A DNA stretch of 64,000 bases from Actinoplanes regularis (GCF_900188005.1 NZ_FZNR01000005.1:186001-250000); one strand, 5' to 3'. Counted from the first letter of the stretch, positions 7,474 through 16,221 are shown. Made by a program: numbers and translations. Notes: generated by a model not told the origin, from the letters alone.

Positions 7474-9152
7474 CGCAGCACGGCCTCTCGATAGGACGGC
7501 TCGGCCGCGACCAGATCGTCGTGCGTGCCCTCCGCGCAGATCCGCCCGTCCTTCAGCACCAGCACCCGGTCCGCGGCCCGCAGCAACGCCGGACTGCTGG
7601 TCACCACGACGGTCGCCTGCGGTCGCGCTCGGCGAGCCGCGGTGAGCCGTTCGGCGATGAGCGCCTCGGTCACCGGGTCCACCGCGGTGGTCGGGTCGTG
7701 CAGCACCAGCACCGGTGGCGCGGCCGCGACAGCCCGGGCGAGGGCCACCCGCTGCCGCTGGCCGCCGGAGAGGTTGGCGCCCCGCTCGACCAGCACCTGA
7801 TCCAGGCCACGGTGGTGAAGGACGTCCTCCGCGGCGGCCACCCGGATCGCTGCCAGCAGGGTGTCGTCGTCATCGGCCCCACCGGCGGCCAGATTGTCCC
7901 GCAGGGTCCCCTCGAAGAGCGCGACGTCGTGCTGCTCCACGAGCACGACCCGCCGCAGTTCCGCGAGCCGCAGCGACTCCGCCGGGGCTTCGTCGATCCG
8001 CACCGAACCCTGGTAGTCCTCGCGCGACACGGTGCCGGCCAGCACCGCCAGCAGGGCTTCGGCGTCACGCGGGTCGTAGGCCACGATCCCGACGGTTTCA
8101 CCCGCCGGGATCCGTAGGCTCAGACCGTTCAGCGTCCCGTACCGCAGGCCGGTCAGAACGACCCGCTCGCAAGCCGGCGGCGCGGCGCTCTCGGTGCCCG
8201 GACGCACCGCCGGCGCCGCCTGAAGGACCTTGGCCACCCGTCGGGCCGACGCCCGCGCGGTCGCGAGCGACTGCACACACCAGCCCAGCACCTGCACCGG
8301 CTCGGCGATGAACTGCGCCAGCCCGACCACCGCGACCAGCTCGCCCACCGTGATCCGCCCGTTCAGCGCCAGCCATCCCGCCGCGCCGGTCACCGCGGCC
8401 AGCAGCAGCCCGTTCACCGCGCTGGTGAGGCCGAGGTGCAGACCTTTCGTGGTGGCGGCGCGCAGGGTGGCGGAGAGGGCGTCGTGGCTGGCCGCCGCGA
8501 ACCGGCCGGCCGCGTGGTGCTGCGCGCCGATGCCGCGCAGCACGCGCAGCCCGGCGACGAGATCGACGGCGAGCGCGCTGGTCTCGGCCAGGGATGCCTG
8601 CTGGGCCTCACTGCGGCGGGTGAGCAGCGGCGCGAGGCGCTGCAGGCCCATCAACACCAGCGGTACGCCCACCAGCACGCCCAGACCGAGCGCGAGATCG
8701 ACCATGATCAGCGAAACCGCCGACACCAGCAGCGCGCTGCAGGCCGCCGCGGCGAGACCGGCCGTCCGGATCGCCCCGGCCGACTTGTCGGCGTCGGAGG
8801 CGGCGACGCTCAGCAGTTCCCCGTCCCGCAGCCCGGACCGCTGGCCGCGCGGGTCGAGGGCCCGTTCGGCGAGCCGTACCCGGGCCAGATGAGCCTCGTG
8901 CTCCTTGGCGGCGTAGGAGAACCGGGCCCCGAACCGCCAGGCGAGCGCGAGCACGGTGAAGAGCAGGGCGAGCGCGGCCAGCGAGAGCAGCAGCGCGCCG
9001 GTGTCCGAGGTCGCCACCGCCCGGTCGATGACCACGCCGATGGCCACCGGCACCAGGGCCTCGGTGGCCTGGTGCAGGCAGAGCAACGTCACCCCGGCCG
9101 CCAGCCGGCCCCGCTGCCGCCGCAGCGCCGGTCGCAGCAATCGGTCTCCCAC
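7470..9152 (-). CDS. ABC exporter half-transporter, subunit with degenerate nucleotide site
   Basis: A 560-residue half-transporter with an exporter-type membrane domain followed by an ATPase-like domain in which the P-loop is lost. Where GxxGxGKS should be, the sequence is AYDPRDAE (Ala364 in the Lys position). Walker B reads VLVLHDP (His485-Asp486 for Asp-Glu), and the H-loop His is replaced (VVVTSSPALL). The signature LSGGQRQRVALARA at residue 461 is perfect, so it can complete the partner's ATP site. I chose GTG 9152, four bases after the stop of a 32-codon ORF; an ATG at 9218 in the same frame would add 22 unlikely residues. It is first of the pair, and its stop overlaps the start of the second. 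Confidence 0.82.
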   Translation of the reverse strand: MGDRLLRPALRRQRGRLAAGVTLLCLHQATEALVPVAIGVVIDRAVATSDTGALLLSLAALALLFTVLALAWRFGARFSYAAKEHEAHLARVRLAERALDPRGQRSGLRDGELLSVAASDADKSAGAIRTAGLAAAACSALLVSAVSLIMVDLALGLGVLVGVPLVLMGLQRLAPLLTRRSEAQQASLAETSALAVDLVAGLRVLRGIGAQHHAAGRFAAASHDALSATLRAATTKGLHLGLTSAVNGLLLAAVTGAAGWLALNGRITVGELVAVVGLAQFIAEPVQVLGWCVQSLATARASARRVAKVLQAAPAVRPGTESAAPPACERVVLTGLRYGTLNGLSLRIPAGETVGIVAYDPRDAEALLAVLAGTVSREDYQGSVRIDEAPAESLRLAELRRVVLVEQHDVALFEGTLRDNLAAGGADDDDTLLAAIRVAAAEDVLHHRGLDQVLVERGANLSGGQRQRVALARAVAAAPPVLVLHDPTTAVDPVTEALIAERLTAARRARPQATVVVTSSPALLRAADRVLVLKDGRICAEGTHDDLVAAEPSYREAVLR

Positions 9153-9156
9153 GTGA

Positions 9157-9255
9157 TCAGGATGCGGCCGGCTGTGCGAGCACAGGGCCCATCCGGTCGG
9201 CGAGCCGGATCCCGGCATGGGCGGCGATCGTCGTGTGGATCAGTGATGGCTTCAC
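9157..9255 (-). CDS. Possible 32-residue peptide upstream of the ABC exporter
   Basis: A GTG-started ORF encodes 32 residues beginning VKPSLIHTTIAAHAG and ending VLAQPAAS. Its TGA lies 4 bases before the GTG of the exporter subunit, a spacing typical of translational coupling, and it starts about 29 bases downstream of a good iron box. The composition is protein-like (amphipathic, few Arg-Pro runs). There is no strong Shine-Dalgarno, only a GGAACGAG-like stretch. It could be a regulatory leader, a small transporter partner or chance. Confidence 0.35.
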   Translation of the reverse strand: MKPSLIHTTIAAHAGIRLADRMGPVLAQPAAS

Positions 9256-9283
9256 GAACTCGGTTCTCGTTCCGGCGGCACGG

Positions 9284-9302
9284 TGAGGGCAGGCGAACCT
9301 AA
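9284..9302 (-). promoter_or_regulatory. Candidate DtxR/IdeR-type iron box for the ABC exporter
   Basis: TGAGGGCAGGCGAACCTAA matches the iron-box consensus TTAGGTTAGGCTAACCTAA at 15 of 19 positions by hand alignment. It lies about 130 bases upstream of the exporter start and 29 bases upstream of the small ORF. DtxR-family repressors with Fe2+ block such sites, so the exporter would be induced by iron starvation. Confidence 0.6.
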
Positions 9303-9363
9303 CAAAACGACCGGGTTGAATCGCCCGCTGCCCGCCGATTCGAGGCCGGGATCTCTCCCGCGG

Positions 9364-10176
9364 TCAACCGGCTGACCGGGCGCCGCGGGCGGAGCGGGCC
9401 GCGGGAACCACAAGCGGCGTGTGGGTCTGTGGATCCGGGATCACCTGGCAGGCCAGCCCGTACACATCCTCCACCAGCTCCGCCGTGATGATCTCGCGAG
9501 GGTTGCCCTCCGCGACGATCTTCCCGGTTTTCATGGCGATGAGGTGGGTCGCGTACCGGCACGCCTGGTTCAGGTCGTGCAGGACGGCCACGAGTGTGCG
9601 GCCCTGCTCGTGCAGGTCGGCGCACAGGTCGAGCAGGTCGATCTGGTAGGCGATGTCCAGATATGTCGTCGGCTCGTCCAGCAGCAGGATGTCCGTCTGC
9701 TGCGCCAGCGCCATGGCCATCCAGACCCGCTGACGCTGGCCACCGGAGAGCTCGTCGACGGCCCGGTCCGCCAGCTCGGTGACCCCGGTCGCCGCCATGG
9801 CCCGCGCGACCTGGAACTCGTCCTCCGGGGTCCACTGGCGCAGCAGTCGCTGGTGCGGGTATCGGCCCCGAGCCACCAGGTCCGCCACCGAGATGCCCTC
9901 CGGCGCGGTCGCCGACTGGGCGAGCAGGCCGAGCCGGCGAGCGACCTCCTTCGCGCGGTACGAGCTGATCGCCGCCCCGTCCAGCGCGACCGTCCCGTGT
10001 CTCGGCGCCAGCAGACCGGACAGCGCACGCAGCAGGGTCGATTTGCCGCACGCGTTCGGACCGACGATCACCGTGAAGGAGCCGTCCGGGATCCGGACGT
10101 CCAAGTGCTCGGCCACCACCCGGCGGTGGTGGTCGTAGGCGAGGGTGAGATCCGAGCCGGACAGCCGCGATGTCAT
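9364..10176 (-). CDS. Ferric siderophore ABC importer ATPase (FepC/FhuC-like)
   Basis: Cytoplasmic ATPase (270 residues) for iron-siderophore uptake. Walker A is GPNACGKS at residues 39-46, the signature LSGGQRQRVW, Walker B ILLLDEPTTYLD and the H-loop VLHDLNQACR, all typical of the FepC/FecE family. I chose the ATG at 10176: it overlaps the permease stop as ATGA and follows GGAAGGGGA. An in-frame ATG six codons upstream is the alternative. Last gene of the four-gene operon. Confidence 0.9.
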   Translation of the reverse strand: MTSRLSGSDLTLAYDHHRRVVAEHLDVRIPDGSFTVIVGPNACGKSTLLRALSGLLAPRHGTVALDGAAISSYRAKEVARRLGLLAQSATAPEGISVADLVARGRYPHQRLLRQWTPEDEFQVARAMAATGVTELADRAVDELSGGQRQRVWMAMALAQQTDILLLDEPTTYLDIAYQIDLLDLCADLHEQGRTLVAVLHDLNQACRYATHLIAMKTGKIVAEGNPREIITAELVEDVYGLACQVIPDPQTHTPLVVPAARSARGARSAG

Positions 10177-11207
10177 CCGTTCCCCTTCCGCCATTGCACG
10201 CTGAGCAGCCAGGCGAGGTAGGCCCCGCCGACCGCGCCGGTCACCACGCCCACGGGGAGCTGGGCGGGGGCCAGGATCCGTTGCGCGATGAAGTCGCTGA
10301 GCACCATCAGCAGCGCCCCGGTGATCGCCGCCGGCAGCAACTGCACCCTCGGTGAACGGGTCAGTCGCCGGGTGACCTGTGGGGCGGCCAGGGCCACGAA
10401 CGCGACCGGGCCGGTCGCCGCGGTCGAGACGGCGCAGATCGCGACCGCCAGGACCATCAGCGACAGCCGGGACCCGGCTACCGGGACACCGAGGGAGCGC
10501 GCCGAGTCCTCACCCATCGCGAGCATCTGCAGCCGCCGGCTCAGCAGCAGCAACGGCGGTGTCAGGATCGCCAGTGCGATGCCGAGCAGGCGTACGTAGT
10601 CCCAGGTCCGTCCGTTGAGGGTGCCGACCAGCCAGACCGCGGCGGACTGGGCGGCGTCCAGGCGGGCGCGGCTGATGAGGTAGCTGTTGACCGCGACCAG
10701 CATCGCCGCGATCCCGATACCGACGAGGACCAGCCGACGGACCGAGCCGCCGCCCCGGGCCGTCAGTCCGTAGACGATCAGGGCGGTGGCGATACCGCCG
10801 ACTACGGCGGCGAAGGCGGAACCGACCGGCCCGGCGCCGAACACGACGATCGCGAGCACCGCTCCGGTGGCCGAGCCCGTCGTGAAGCCGACGATGTCGG
10901 GGCTGCCGAGCGGATTGCGGGACAGGCTCTGGAAGACCGCGCCGGAGACCGCCAGGGCGGCGCCGGTGAGCAGACCGAGACAGACCCGCGGCAGGCGGAG
11001 ATCGAGCAGTACGAATCGGTCGGCCCGCCGGCCACCACCTCGCAGGATCTCGGCGATGTCGGCGAGGGGCAGCCGGATCCCCACCGCGACAACGGTGAGC
11101 GTGACGGCCGCGAGCGCGGCGAGCAGCAGCGCGCCGCTGACCCACAGGGTGCGCGCGTCGAGCCGCAGCGCGATGCCGGGCGCGCGGAAGGTGAGTCGGC
11201 GGCTCAC
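10173..11207 (-). CDS. Ferric siderophore ABC importer permease (FecCD family)
   Basis: A 344-residue FecCD/BtuC-type permease with about nine or ten membrane segments. Recognisable family segments are RLPRVCLGLLTGAALAVSGA, followed by RNPLGSPDIVGFTTG, and GPVAFVALAAPQVTRRL toward the C-terminus, the last forming the ATPase contact. Its start overlaps the stop of the other permease by 4 bases and its stop overlaps the ATPase ATG. It heterodimerises with the neighbouring permease to form the channel. Confidence 0.9.
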   Translation of the reverse strand: MSRRLTFRAPGIALRLDARTLWVSGALLLAALAAVTLTVVAVGIRLPLADIAEILRGGGRRADRFVLLDLRLPRVCLGLLTGAALAVSGAVFQSLSRNPLGSPDIVGFTTGSATGAVLAIVVFGAGPVGSAFAAVVGGIATALIVYGLTARGGGSVRRLVLVGIGIAAMLVAVNSYLISRARLDAAQSAAVWLVGTLNGRTWDYVRLLGIALAILTPPLLLLSRRLQMLAMGEDSARSLGVPVAGSRLSLMVLAVAICAVSTAATGPVAFVALAAPQVTRRLTRSPRVQLLPAAITGALLMVLSDFIAQRILAPAQLPVGVVTGAVGGAYLAWLLSVQWRKGNG

Positions 11208-12265
11208 AGTGGCACGATCCGGCGGTGCAGCACGACGGCGAGGAAGATGGGCGCCCCGAGGAAGGCCGCGACCAGGCTGGCCTCCAGTTCGCCGGGACGC
11301 GCGATCACCCGGCCGATGACGTCCGCGACCAGCAGCAGGATCGGCGCGAGGACCAGTGAGTACGGCAGCAGCCAGCGCTGGTCCGGTCCCACCAGGGTGC
11401 GGGCGATGTGCGGAACGGCGAGTCCGACGAACGCGATCGGGCCGACCGCCGCCGTGGCGGCGCCGCAGAGCGCGGTGACGGCCACCGCGCAGAGCACGCG
11501 GGTGCGGTTGAGGTTGGCGCCGAGCCCCCGGGCGGTGTCCTCACCGAGCGCGATGACGTTCAGCGAGGGCCCGAGGCCGACCGCGAGGAGAGCACCGGCC
11601 AGGATGAACGGCAGGACGCCCCAGAACACGGTGAGGTCCCGGCCGGCGAGTGACCCGACGGTCCACAACCGGTACCGGTCGAAGGTGGTCGTGTCCAGCA
11701 GCGCGACGGCGTTGGTCACCGCCAGCAGGGCGGCGCCGACGGCCGCCCCCGCCAGCGCGAGACGTTCGGGCGACGCGCCCGCGTGGCCACGGGTGCCGAG
11801 CAGGTAGACCACCAGGAACGCGCCCGCGGCGCCCGCGAACGCGAACCAGATGTAGCCGGTCAGCGAGGCGACGCCCAGGATCCGGATCGCGAGCACCACC
11901 GCCACCGCCGCGCCGGCGTTGATGCCGAGAATTCCCGGGTCGGCGAGCGGATTACGGGTGAGCGCCTGCATGAGCGCTCCCGCCAGGCCCAGAGCGATCC
12001 CGGCGACCAGCCCGATCAGCGTACGGGGGATGCGCAGGTCGAAGACGATCCGGACATCCTCGGTGCTCGCGCCGTGGGAGAGCAGCGCGTCCCACACCGT
12101 GCCGAGCGGGATGGGTTTGGCACCGACCGCGATGCTGACGGCGGTGACCGCGACGAGGACCGCCACGGCCGCCAGCAGACCCAGAGCACGCGCGGTGAGC
12201 CCGCCCCGGGCACGGACCCGTGCCTGTGGCGGAAGGTATCCGGCCCGCTCGGCCGCCGACGTCAC
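11204..12265 (-). CDS. Ferric siderophore ABC importer permease (FecCD family)
   Basis: A 353-residue partner permease of the same family with IPRTLIGLVAGIALGLAGAL and then RNPLADPGILGINAGAA, plus GPIAFVGLAVPHIAR near the C-terminus. The N-terminal ~20 residues are cytoplasmic and basic. It overlaps the binding-protein stop and the next permease start by 4 bases each, so the operon is read as one tightly coupled unit. Paralogous to the downstream permease, as is usual for FepD/FepG pairs. Confidence 0.9.
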   Translation of the reverse strand: MTSAAERAGYLPPQARVRARGGLTARALGLLAAVAVLVAVTAVSIAVGAKPIPLGTVWDALLSHGASTEDVRIVFDLRIPRTLIGLVAGIALGLAGALMQALTRNPLADPGILGINAGAAVAVVLAIRILGVASLTGYIWFAFAGAAGAFLVVYLLGTRGHAGASPERLALAGAAVGAALLAVTNAVALLDTTTFDRYRLWTVGSLAGRDLTVFWGVLPFILAGALLAVGLGPSLNVIALGEDTARGLGANLNRTRVLCAVAVTALCGAATAAVGPIAFVGLAVPHIARTLVGPDQRWLLPYSLVLAPILLLVADVIGRVIARPGELEASLVAAFLGAPIFLAVVLHRRIVPL

Positions 12266-13275
12266 GCCAGCGTTTCCTTCACCATCGGTACGAATCGCTC
12301 GATGGTGTAGGGGGTGCTCAGCACCGAGTTGGTGGAGAACGCGTTGACCAGGTCGGCGTCGTCGAGGATGAGCAGCCGGCCGTCCTTGGCCGAGGCGATG
12401 CTGTTGAGCACCGGGTCTTTCTTGAGCTGCTCGCCGGCGCCGATGCCGAAGACGACGGTCAGGTCGGCGTCGAGCAGGCCGACCTTCTCCTTGGAGATCG
12501 GGGCGTAGAAGTTGGCCGGCTTCAGGTCCTCGATCTTCGGGGAGTTCACGAAGCCCAGGGCCTCCATGAACTGCACTCGCCCGTCGCCGCGCGTGTAGGC
12601 GCCGTACTGACCGCCGAACGCGGCCGCGACGACCACGCTCTTGCCCTGGAAAGCCGGGTTTGCCGCCTTCGCGTCGGCGAGCGCCTTGTCGTTGGCGGCG
12701 ACCAGGGCCTCGCCTTCAGGCTTACGGCCCAGCGCCGCGGCGATCATGACGGTCTGGTCCTTGAGGGTGGTGCCGTACGGCGGGGTGCCGGCCGGGCCGG
12801 AGAGCGTTGGCGCGAGCTTCTCGAGCTGTTCCCAGGTGGCCTTCACGTTGTCGCTCTTGGTGAAGGTGATGAAATCGGGTCGCAGCGCCGCCACGCTCTC
12901 GAAGTTGATCTCCGGGCCTTTGAGCACGGTGGGTTTCGCACCGTTCAGCCTGTCCTGTGCCCATGGGCCTACACCGGTCGGCCAGGCCTGGAACCAGTCG
13001 AGGATGCCGATCGGCACCACGCCGAGGGCGAGCAGGGCGTCGGCGTCGGCCCAGCCGAGCGAGACGACCGCTTTCGGCTCCTCCTCGACGGTCGTGCTGC
13101 CGAACTGGTTGGCCACCGTGGCCGGGAACGTCGCGCCGCCGGCCGCCGGGGACGAGCCCGCGGACGGGGCCTTCCCGTCGTCGCTGTCGCCGCAGGCCGC
13201 GAGTAGTCCGGCAGCCGCGACACCCGCCGCGCCGAAGAGGAGATTTCGGCGTGCGATGGACGGGGTGGTCGCCAT
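12262..13275 (-). CDS. Iron-siderophore binding lipoprotein
   Basis: A 337-residue extracytoplasmic solute-binding protein (FepB/FhuD class). The N-terminus has twin arginines (ARRNLLFG, Arg9-Arg10), a hydrophobic stretch and the lipobox LLAAC with Cys28, so it is likely a Tat- or Sec-exported lipoprotein. The body has the family segments VVSLGWADADALLALGVVPI and, further on, ALRPDFITF. The ATG follows GGAGGAACGT. First gene of the operon; an iron box lies 41-60 bases upstream. It would capture ferric siderophore for the two FecCD permeases. Confidence 0.88.
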   Translation of the reverse strand: MATTPSIARRNLLFGAAGVAAAGLLAACGDSDDGKAPSAGSSPAAGGATFPATVANQFGSTTVEEEPKAVVSLGWADADALLALGVVPIGILDWFQAWPTGVGPWAQDRLNGAKPTVLKGPEINFESVAALRPDFITFTKSDNVKATWEQLEKLAPTLSGPAGTPPYGTTLKDQTVMIAAALGRKPEGEALVAANDKALADAKAANPAFQGKSVVVAAAFGGQYGAYTRGDGRVQFMEALGFVNSPKIEDLKPANFYAPISKEKVGLLDADLTVVFGIGAGEQLKKDPVLNSIASAKDGRLLILDDADLVNAFSTNSVLSTPYTIERFVPMVKETLA

Positions 13276-13316
13276 ACGTTCCTCCGATTAGTGAAGTTTG
13301 CTAGGCATATACCGAC

Positions 13317-13335
13317 TTAGGTAATCCTCACTTCA
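13317..13335 (-). promoter_or_regulatory. Candidate DtxR/IdeR-type iron box for siderophore uptake operon
   Basis: On the minus strand TGAAGTGAGGATTACCTAA matches the iron-box consensus at 14 of 19 positions, with the ACCTAA half perfect. A TATATG that could serve as a -10 element follows about 8 bases downstream toward the binding-protein start. A metal-bound repressor here would shut down uptake in iron-rich conditions. Confidence 0.6.
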
Positions 13336-13454
13336 GTGTTAGGCAAAAAACTCTGAATTCTTGAGGTTCGGCACAGATGAGCGATCGATCCGGTATCACC
13401 GAATAATGGGTAACTGGGCGGACCGCCGGCGCCCATCTCGAGAAACGGCCGGCG

Positions 13455-14261
13455 ATGGATGATCCGGGGCCGCCCCGTGCGGTGCGCGCCGCCTTCGGTG
13501 CCGACGGCACTGCGATCCGGCTGGCCGGCGGCAAGGGCGGCACCTGGCGGGTCGGCGATGTCGTCCTGAAGCCGTCAGAGGGCGACGACGAGGTCCGCTG
13601 GCGCGCCGAGGTGCTGATCGCCCTCCCCGAGTCACCGCGGTTCCGGATCGCCCGCCCGGTGCGCGCCGCTGACGGCGACTGGCTGGCCGGCGGCTGGGAG
13701 GCGACCGAGGCCGTCGCCGGACACCCCGACCAGCGCCGTGTCGACGACGTCATCCGGGTCGGTGTCGCGTTCCATGAGCTGGTCGCGGCGGTGCCGCGCC
13801 CCGCGTTCCTGGACACCAGGCACGACCCCTGGGCGTACGGCGAGCGCCTCGCCTTCTCCGACGTCCCGCCGCCGGGACCGCGCCGCCCCTCGAGGCTGCT
13901 GGACGAGCTGCTCGCCCTGCGCCGGCCGGTGGTCCTGCCCGACCAGATCGTCCACGGTGACCTGCTGGGCAACGTCCTGTTCGGCGATGGCCTGGCACCC
14001 GCGGTGATCGACTGGTCGGCGTACTGGCGGCCGCCGGCCTGGGCGTCGGCCGTCGCGGCGGTGGACGCGATGGTGTGGCACGGCATCGGCCCCGAGGTGA
14101 TCGGCCGTTGGGCACACCTGCCGGAGTGGAACCAGATGCTGGTCCGGGCCGCGATCTACCGGTTGGGCACCTGGGACGCGGCGGGCTGGCCACAGGAGCC
14201 CGAGGACGCCTACTGCCCGGTCGTGGCGACGATCGCCCACCTCGCCGTGCCTCCCTCCTGA
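13455..14261 (+). CDS. Aminoglycoside phosphotransferase-family (APH-like) protein
   Basis: A 268-residue APH/choline-kinase-fold protein. It has the Brenner-type catalytic loop HGDLLGNVLF, followed by AVIDWSAYW, which supplies the metal-binding Asp. The N-terminal Gly-rich segment AGGKGGTWRVGDVVLKPSE contains the probable ATP-contact Lys. The small size and divergent lobe match an actinobacterial APH subfamily of unknown substrate; nothing shows antibiotic resistance. It is divergent from the siderophore operon with 179 bases between them. Confidence 0.75.
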   Translation: MDDPGPPRAVRAAFGADGTAIRLAGGKGGTWRVGDVVLKPSEGDDEVRWRAEVLIALPESPRFRIARPVRAADGDWLAGGWEATEAVAGHPDQRRVDDVIRVGVAFHELVAAVPRPAFLDTRHDPWAYGERLAFSDVPPPGPRRPSRLLDELLALRRPVVLPDQIVHGDLLGNVLFGDGLAPAVIDWSAYWRPPAWASAVAAVDAMVWHGIGPEVIGRWAHLPEWNQMLVRAAIYRLGTWDAAGWPQEPEDAYCPVVATIAHLAVPPS

Positions 14262-14434
14262 CCTGGCACCAAACCGGACTATCCTCCTAGGATGCTCAAG
14301 GCGATGTGAGCGCGGCCTATGCCACCGTTCCCCGCTCCGGGGCACCTGCGGACCCTCCTGTCCGCCGTATCCTCGAGTCGCGCCCGCGGCGGCCGTCCAG
14401 CCGGGCGAGAGGCGCGCCGGAGGAGAGGGGCAGC

Positions 14435-15436
14435 ATGCGGATCACCGTGCTCGGCGCCGGTTCGTGGGGGACCACGGTCGCGTCCGTTCTCACCCGCCGC
14501 GACCACGAATCGCTGATCTGGGCGCGTGACCCGGCCACCGCCGACGAGATCAACGCCAAGCACACCAACGACCGCTACCTCGCCGGATTCCCGCTCCCGG
14601 CCCGGCTGCGCGCCACCGCCGACCTCTCCGAAGCGGCCGCCCACGCCGAGCTGCTCGTCGTCGGCGTCCCGACCGGCGCGTTCCGCGACACCCTGGAACG
14701 GATCCGGCCGGATCTGCACCCGTGGATCCCCGTGGTCAGCCTCAGCAAGGGTCTCGAACGTGACTCGCTGCTGCGGATGACCGAGGTGATCAAACAGGTG
14801 CTGCCCGGCCATCCCGCGGCCGCGCTCACCGGCCCCAACCTGGCCAAGGAGATCATGGCGGGCATGGCGGCGGCGACCGTGATCGCCACCGAGGACCTCA
14901 CCGTCGCCACCGAGATCCAGCGCGTGTTCCGGCGCGGCCTGCTGCGCGTCTACACCAATCACGACGTGATCGGCTGCGAGGTCGGGGGAGCGCTGAAGAA
15001 CGTCGTCGCCATCGCCACCGGCATCGCCCAGGGCCTCGGCGTCGGCGACAACACCCGGGCCGGCGTCATCTCCCGCGGGCTCGCCGAGCTGACCACCCTC
15101 GCCGTCGCGATGGGCGGTGAGCCGAGCACTCTCGCGGGCCTGGCCGGGATGGGTGACCTGGTCGCCACGTGCATCAGCCCGCACAGCCGCAACCGGCACG
15201 TCGGCGAGCAGCTCGGTCGCGGCCGCGGCCTGGACGACATCCTCGCCGAGATGGGCCAGGTCGCCGAGGGCGTCAAGACCGTCCACGCCGCGGTCCAACT
15301 CGCCGACCGGCACGGCCTGGCGATGCCGATCACCCGCACCATCCACCGCGTCATCCTCGGCGAGATCACCGCCGCGGACGCCTACGAGGGGCTGCTGCGC
15401 TCCCACCCGGCGAGCCACGAGTCCGAGCCAGGCTGA
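14435..15436 (+). CDS. gpsA: Glycerol-3-phosphate dehydrogenase [NAD(P)+]
   Basis: Cytosolic enzyme reducing dihydroxyacetone phosphate to sn-glycerol-3-phosphate for phospholipid synthesis. The 333-residue protein has the Rossmann motif VLGAGSWGT at residues 5-13, VVSLSKGLE, the family stretch TGPNLAKEI, and ALKNVVAIATG with the conserved catalytic-site Lys. The ATG at 14435 follows GGAGGAGAGGGG; the open frame extends 43 codons upstream without homology. It appears monocistronic. Many actinobacteria carry a second gpsA elsewhere; which role this copy plays is not visible. Confidence 0.93.
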   Translation: MRITVLGAGSWGTTVASVLTRRDHESLIWARDPATADEINAKHTNDRYLAGFPLPARLRATADLSEAAAHAELLVVGVPTGAFRDTLERIRPDLHPWIPVVSLSKGLERDSLLRMTEVIKQVLPGHPAAALTGPNLAKEIMAGMAAATVIATEDLTVATEIQRVFRRGLLRVYTNHDVIGCEVGGALKNVVAIATGIAQGLGVGDNTRAGVISRGLAELTTLAVAMGGEPSTLAGLAGMGDLVATCISPHSRNRHVGEQLGRGRGLDDILAEMGQVAEGVKTVHAAVQLADRHGLAMPITRTIHRVILGEITAADAYEGLLRSHPASHESEPG

Positions 15437-15461
15437 CGCCCGCCCGCCGCGCGGGTGTTCC

Positions 15462-16073
15462 TCAGCCGAGCTGCCACAGGGCGGCCGGGGCGGTCTGGTC
15501 GGTGCCGACCATCAGCCGGTCCGGATGTTCCGCGGCGAAGACGAGGGTCCGCTGCTCGGCGCCGTCGGTGAAGCCGGTCGAGCAGGCCGGGTTCGCGATC
15601 GCTTCGGAGCCGTCCGAGCCGAGCAGGACGAAGGTGGTCAGCGGCAGGCGATCCGCGCCGCCCGTCGCCTCCACCCGCAGGTCGATGGTCACCAGCGTGC
15701 CTGGCGCGCAGGCGGCGGCCCCCGTCGTGAGCCGGCTCGGCGTAACCCGGAAGTCGGTGTTCCCCTTTCTCAGGACGATCGGCTCACCCAGCGACCGGTT
15801 CAGGGCGTTCGCGCTCTTCGCATACACGCGGTCACCACCCGAGAGAAGATCGGCGATCTCCGCTGCGCCGGCGGTGTCGCCCGTGGACGCGCCGTCGTCG
15901 CCGACCTGGAGCACCTTGCCGCCTCCGGAGGCGACAACGACGGTCGGCAAGGTGGTGTTATCGCTGCTCAGCGCCCGGATCACGGTGATCCACAGCAGCA
16001 GAATGGTCGCCAGCCCGGCCAATCCACGAACCACCCGTGCGGGGGTGAGTTTCCTGCGCTCTTCGTCCGTCAT
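15462..16073 (-). CDS. Membrane-anchored hypothetical protein
   Basis: A 203-residue protein I do not recognise. A short basic cytoplasmic N-terminus (EERRKLTPARVVR) precedes one membrane segment (about residues 17-36). The rest is predicted extracytoplasmic with three Cys (ACAPGTL, NPACSTGF region), compatible with one disulphide. Length and layout resemble small actinobacterial secreted beta-rich proteins. The ATG follows GGAGGCGGC. It converges on gpsA with 25 bases between the stops, where CCCGC-CGC-GCGGG is the only hairpin. Confidence 0.65.
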   Translation of the reverse strand: MTDEERRKLTPARVVRGLAGLATILLLWITVIRALSSDNTTLPTVVVASGGGKVLQVGDDGASTGDTAGAAEIADLLSGGDRVYAKSANALNRSLGEPIVLRKGNTDFRVTPSRLTTGAAACAPGTLVTIDLRVEATGGADRLPLTTFVLLGSDGSEAIANPACSTGFTDGAEQRTLVFAAEHPDRLMVGTDQTAPAALWQLG

Positions 16074-16221
16074 GCCGCCTCCAAGATCATCAAGACGGTG
16101 GTGAATGGTAGAGGAGGTGGGCGGTCCGCGTACACCGGCTTCGATCTCGTCGCGGTTCAGATTCTGTGTCTACCGGCATCCAAGAGATCGCGATGGGTCG
16201 ATGTGGGCCTACCCTCGTCCT

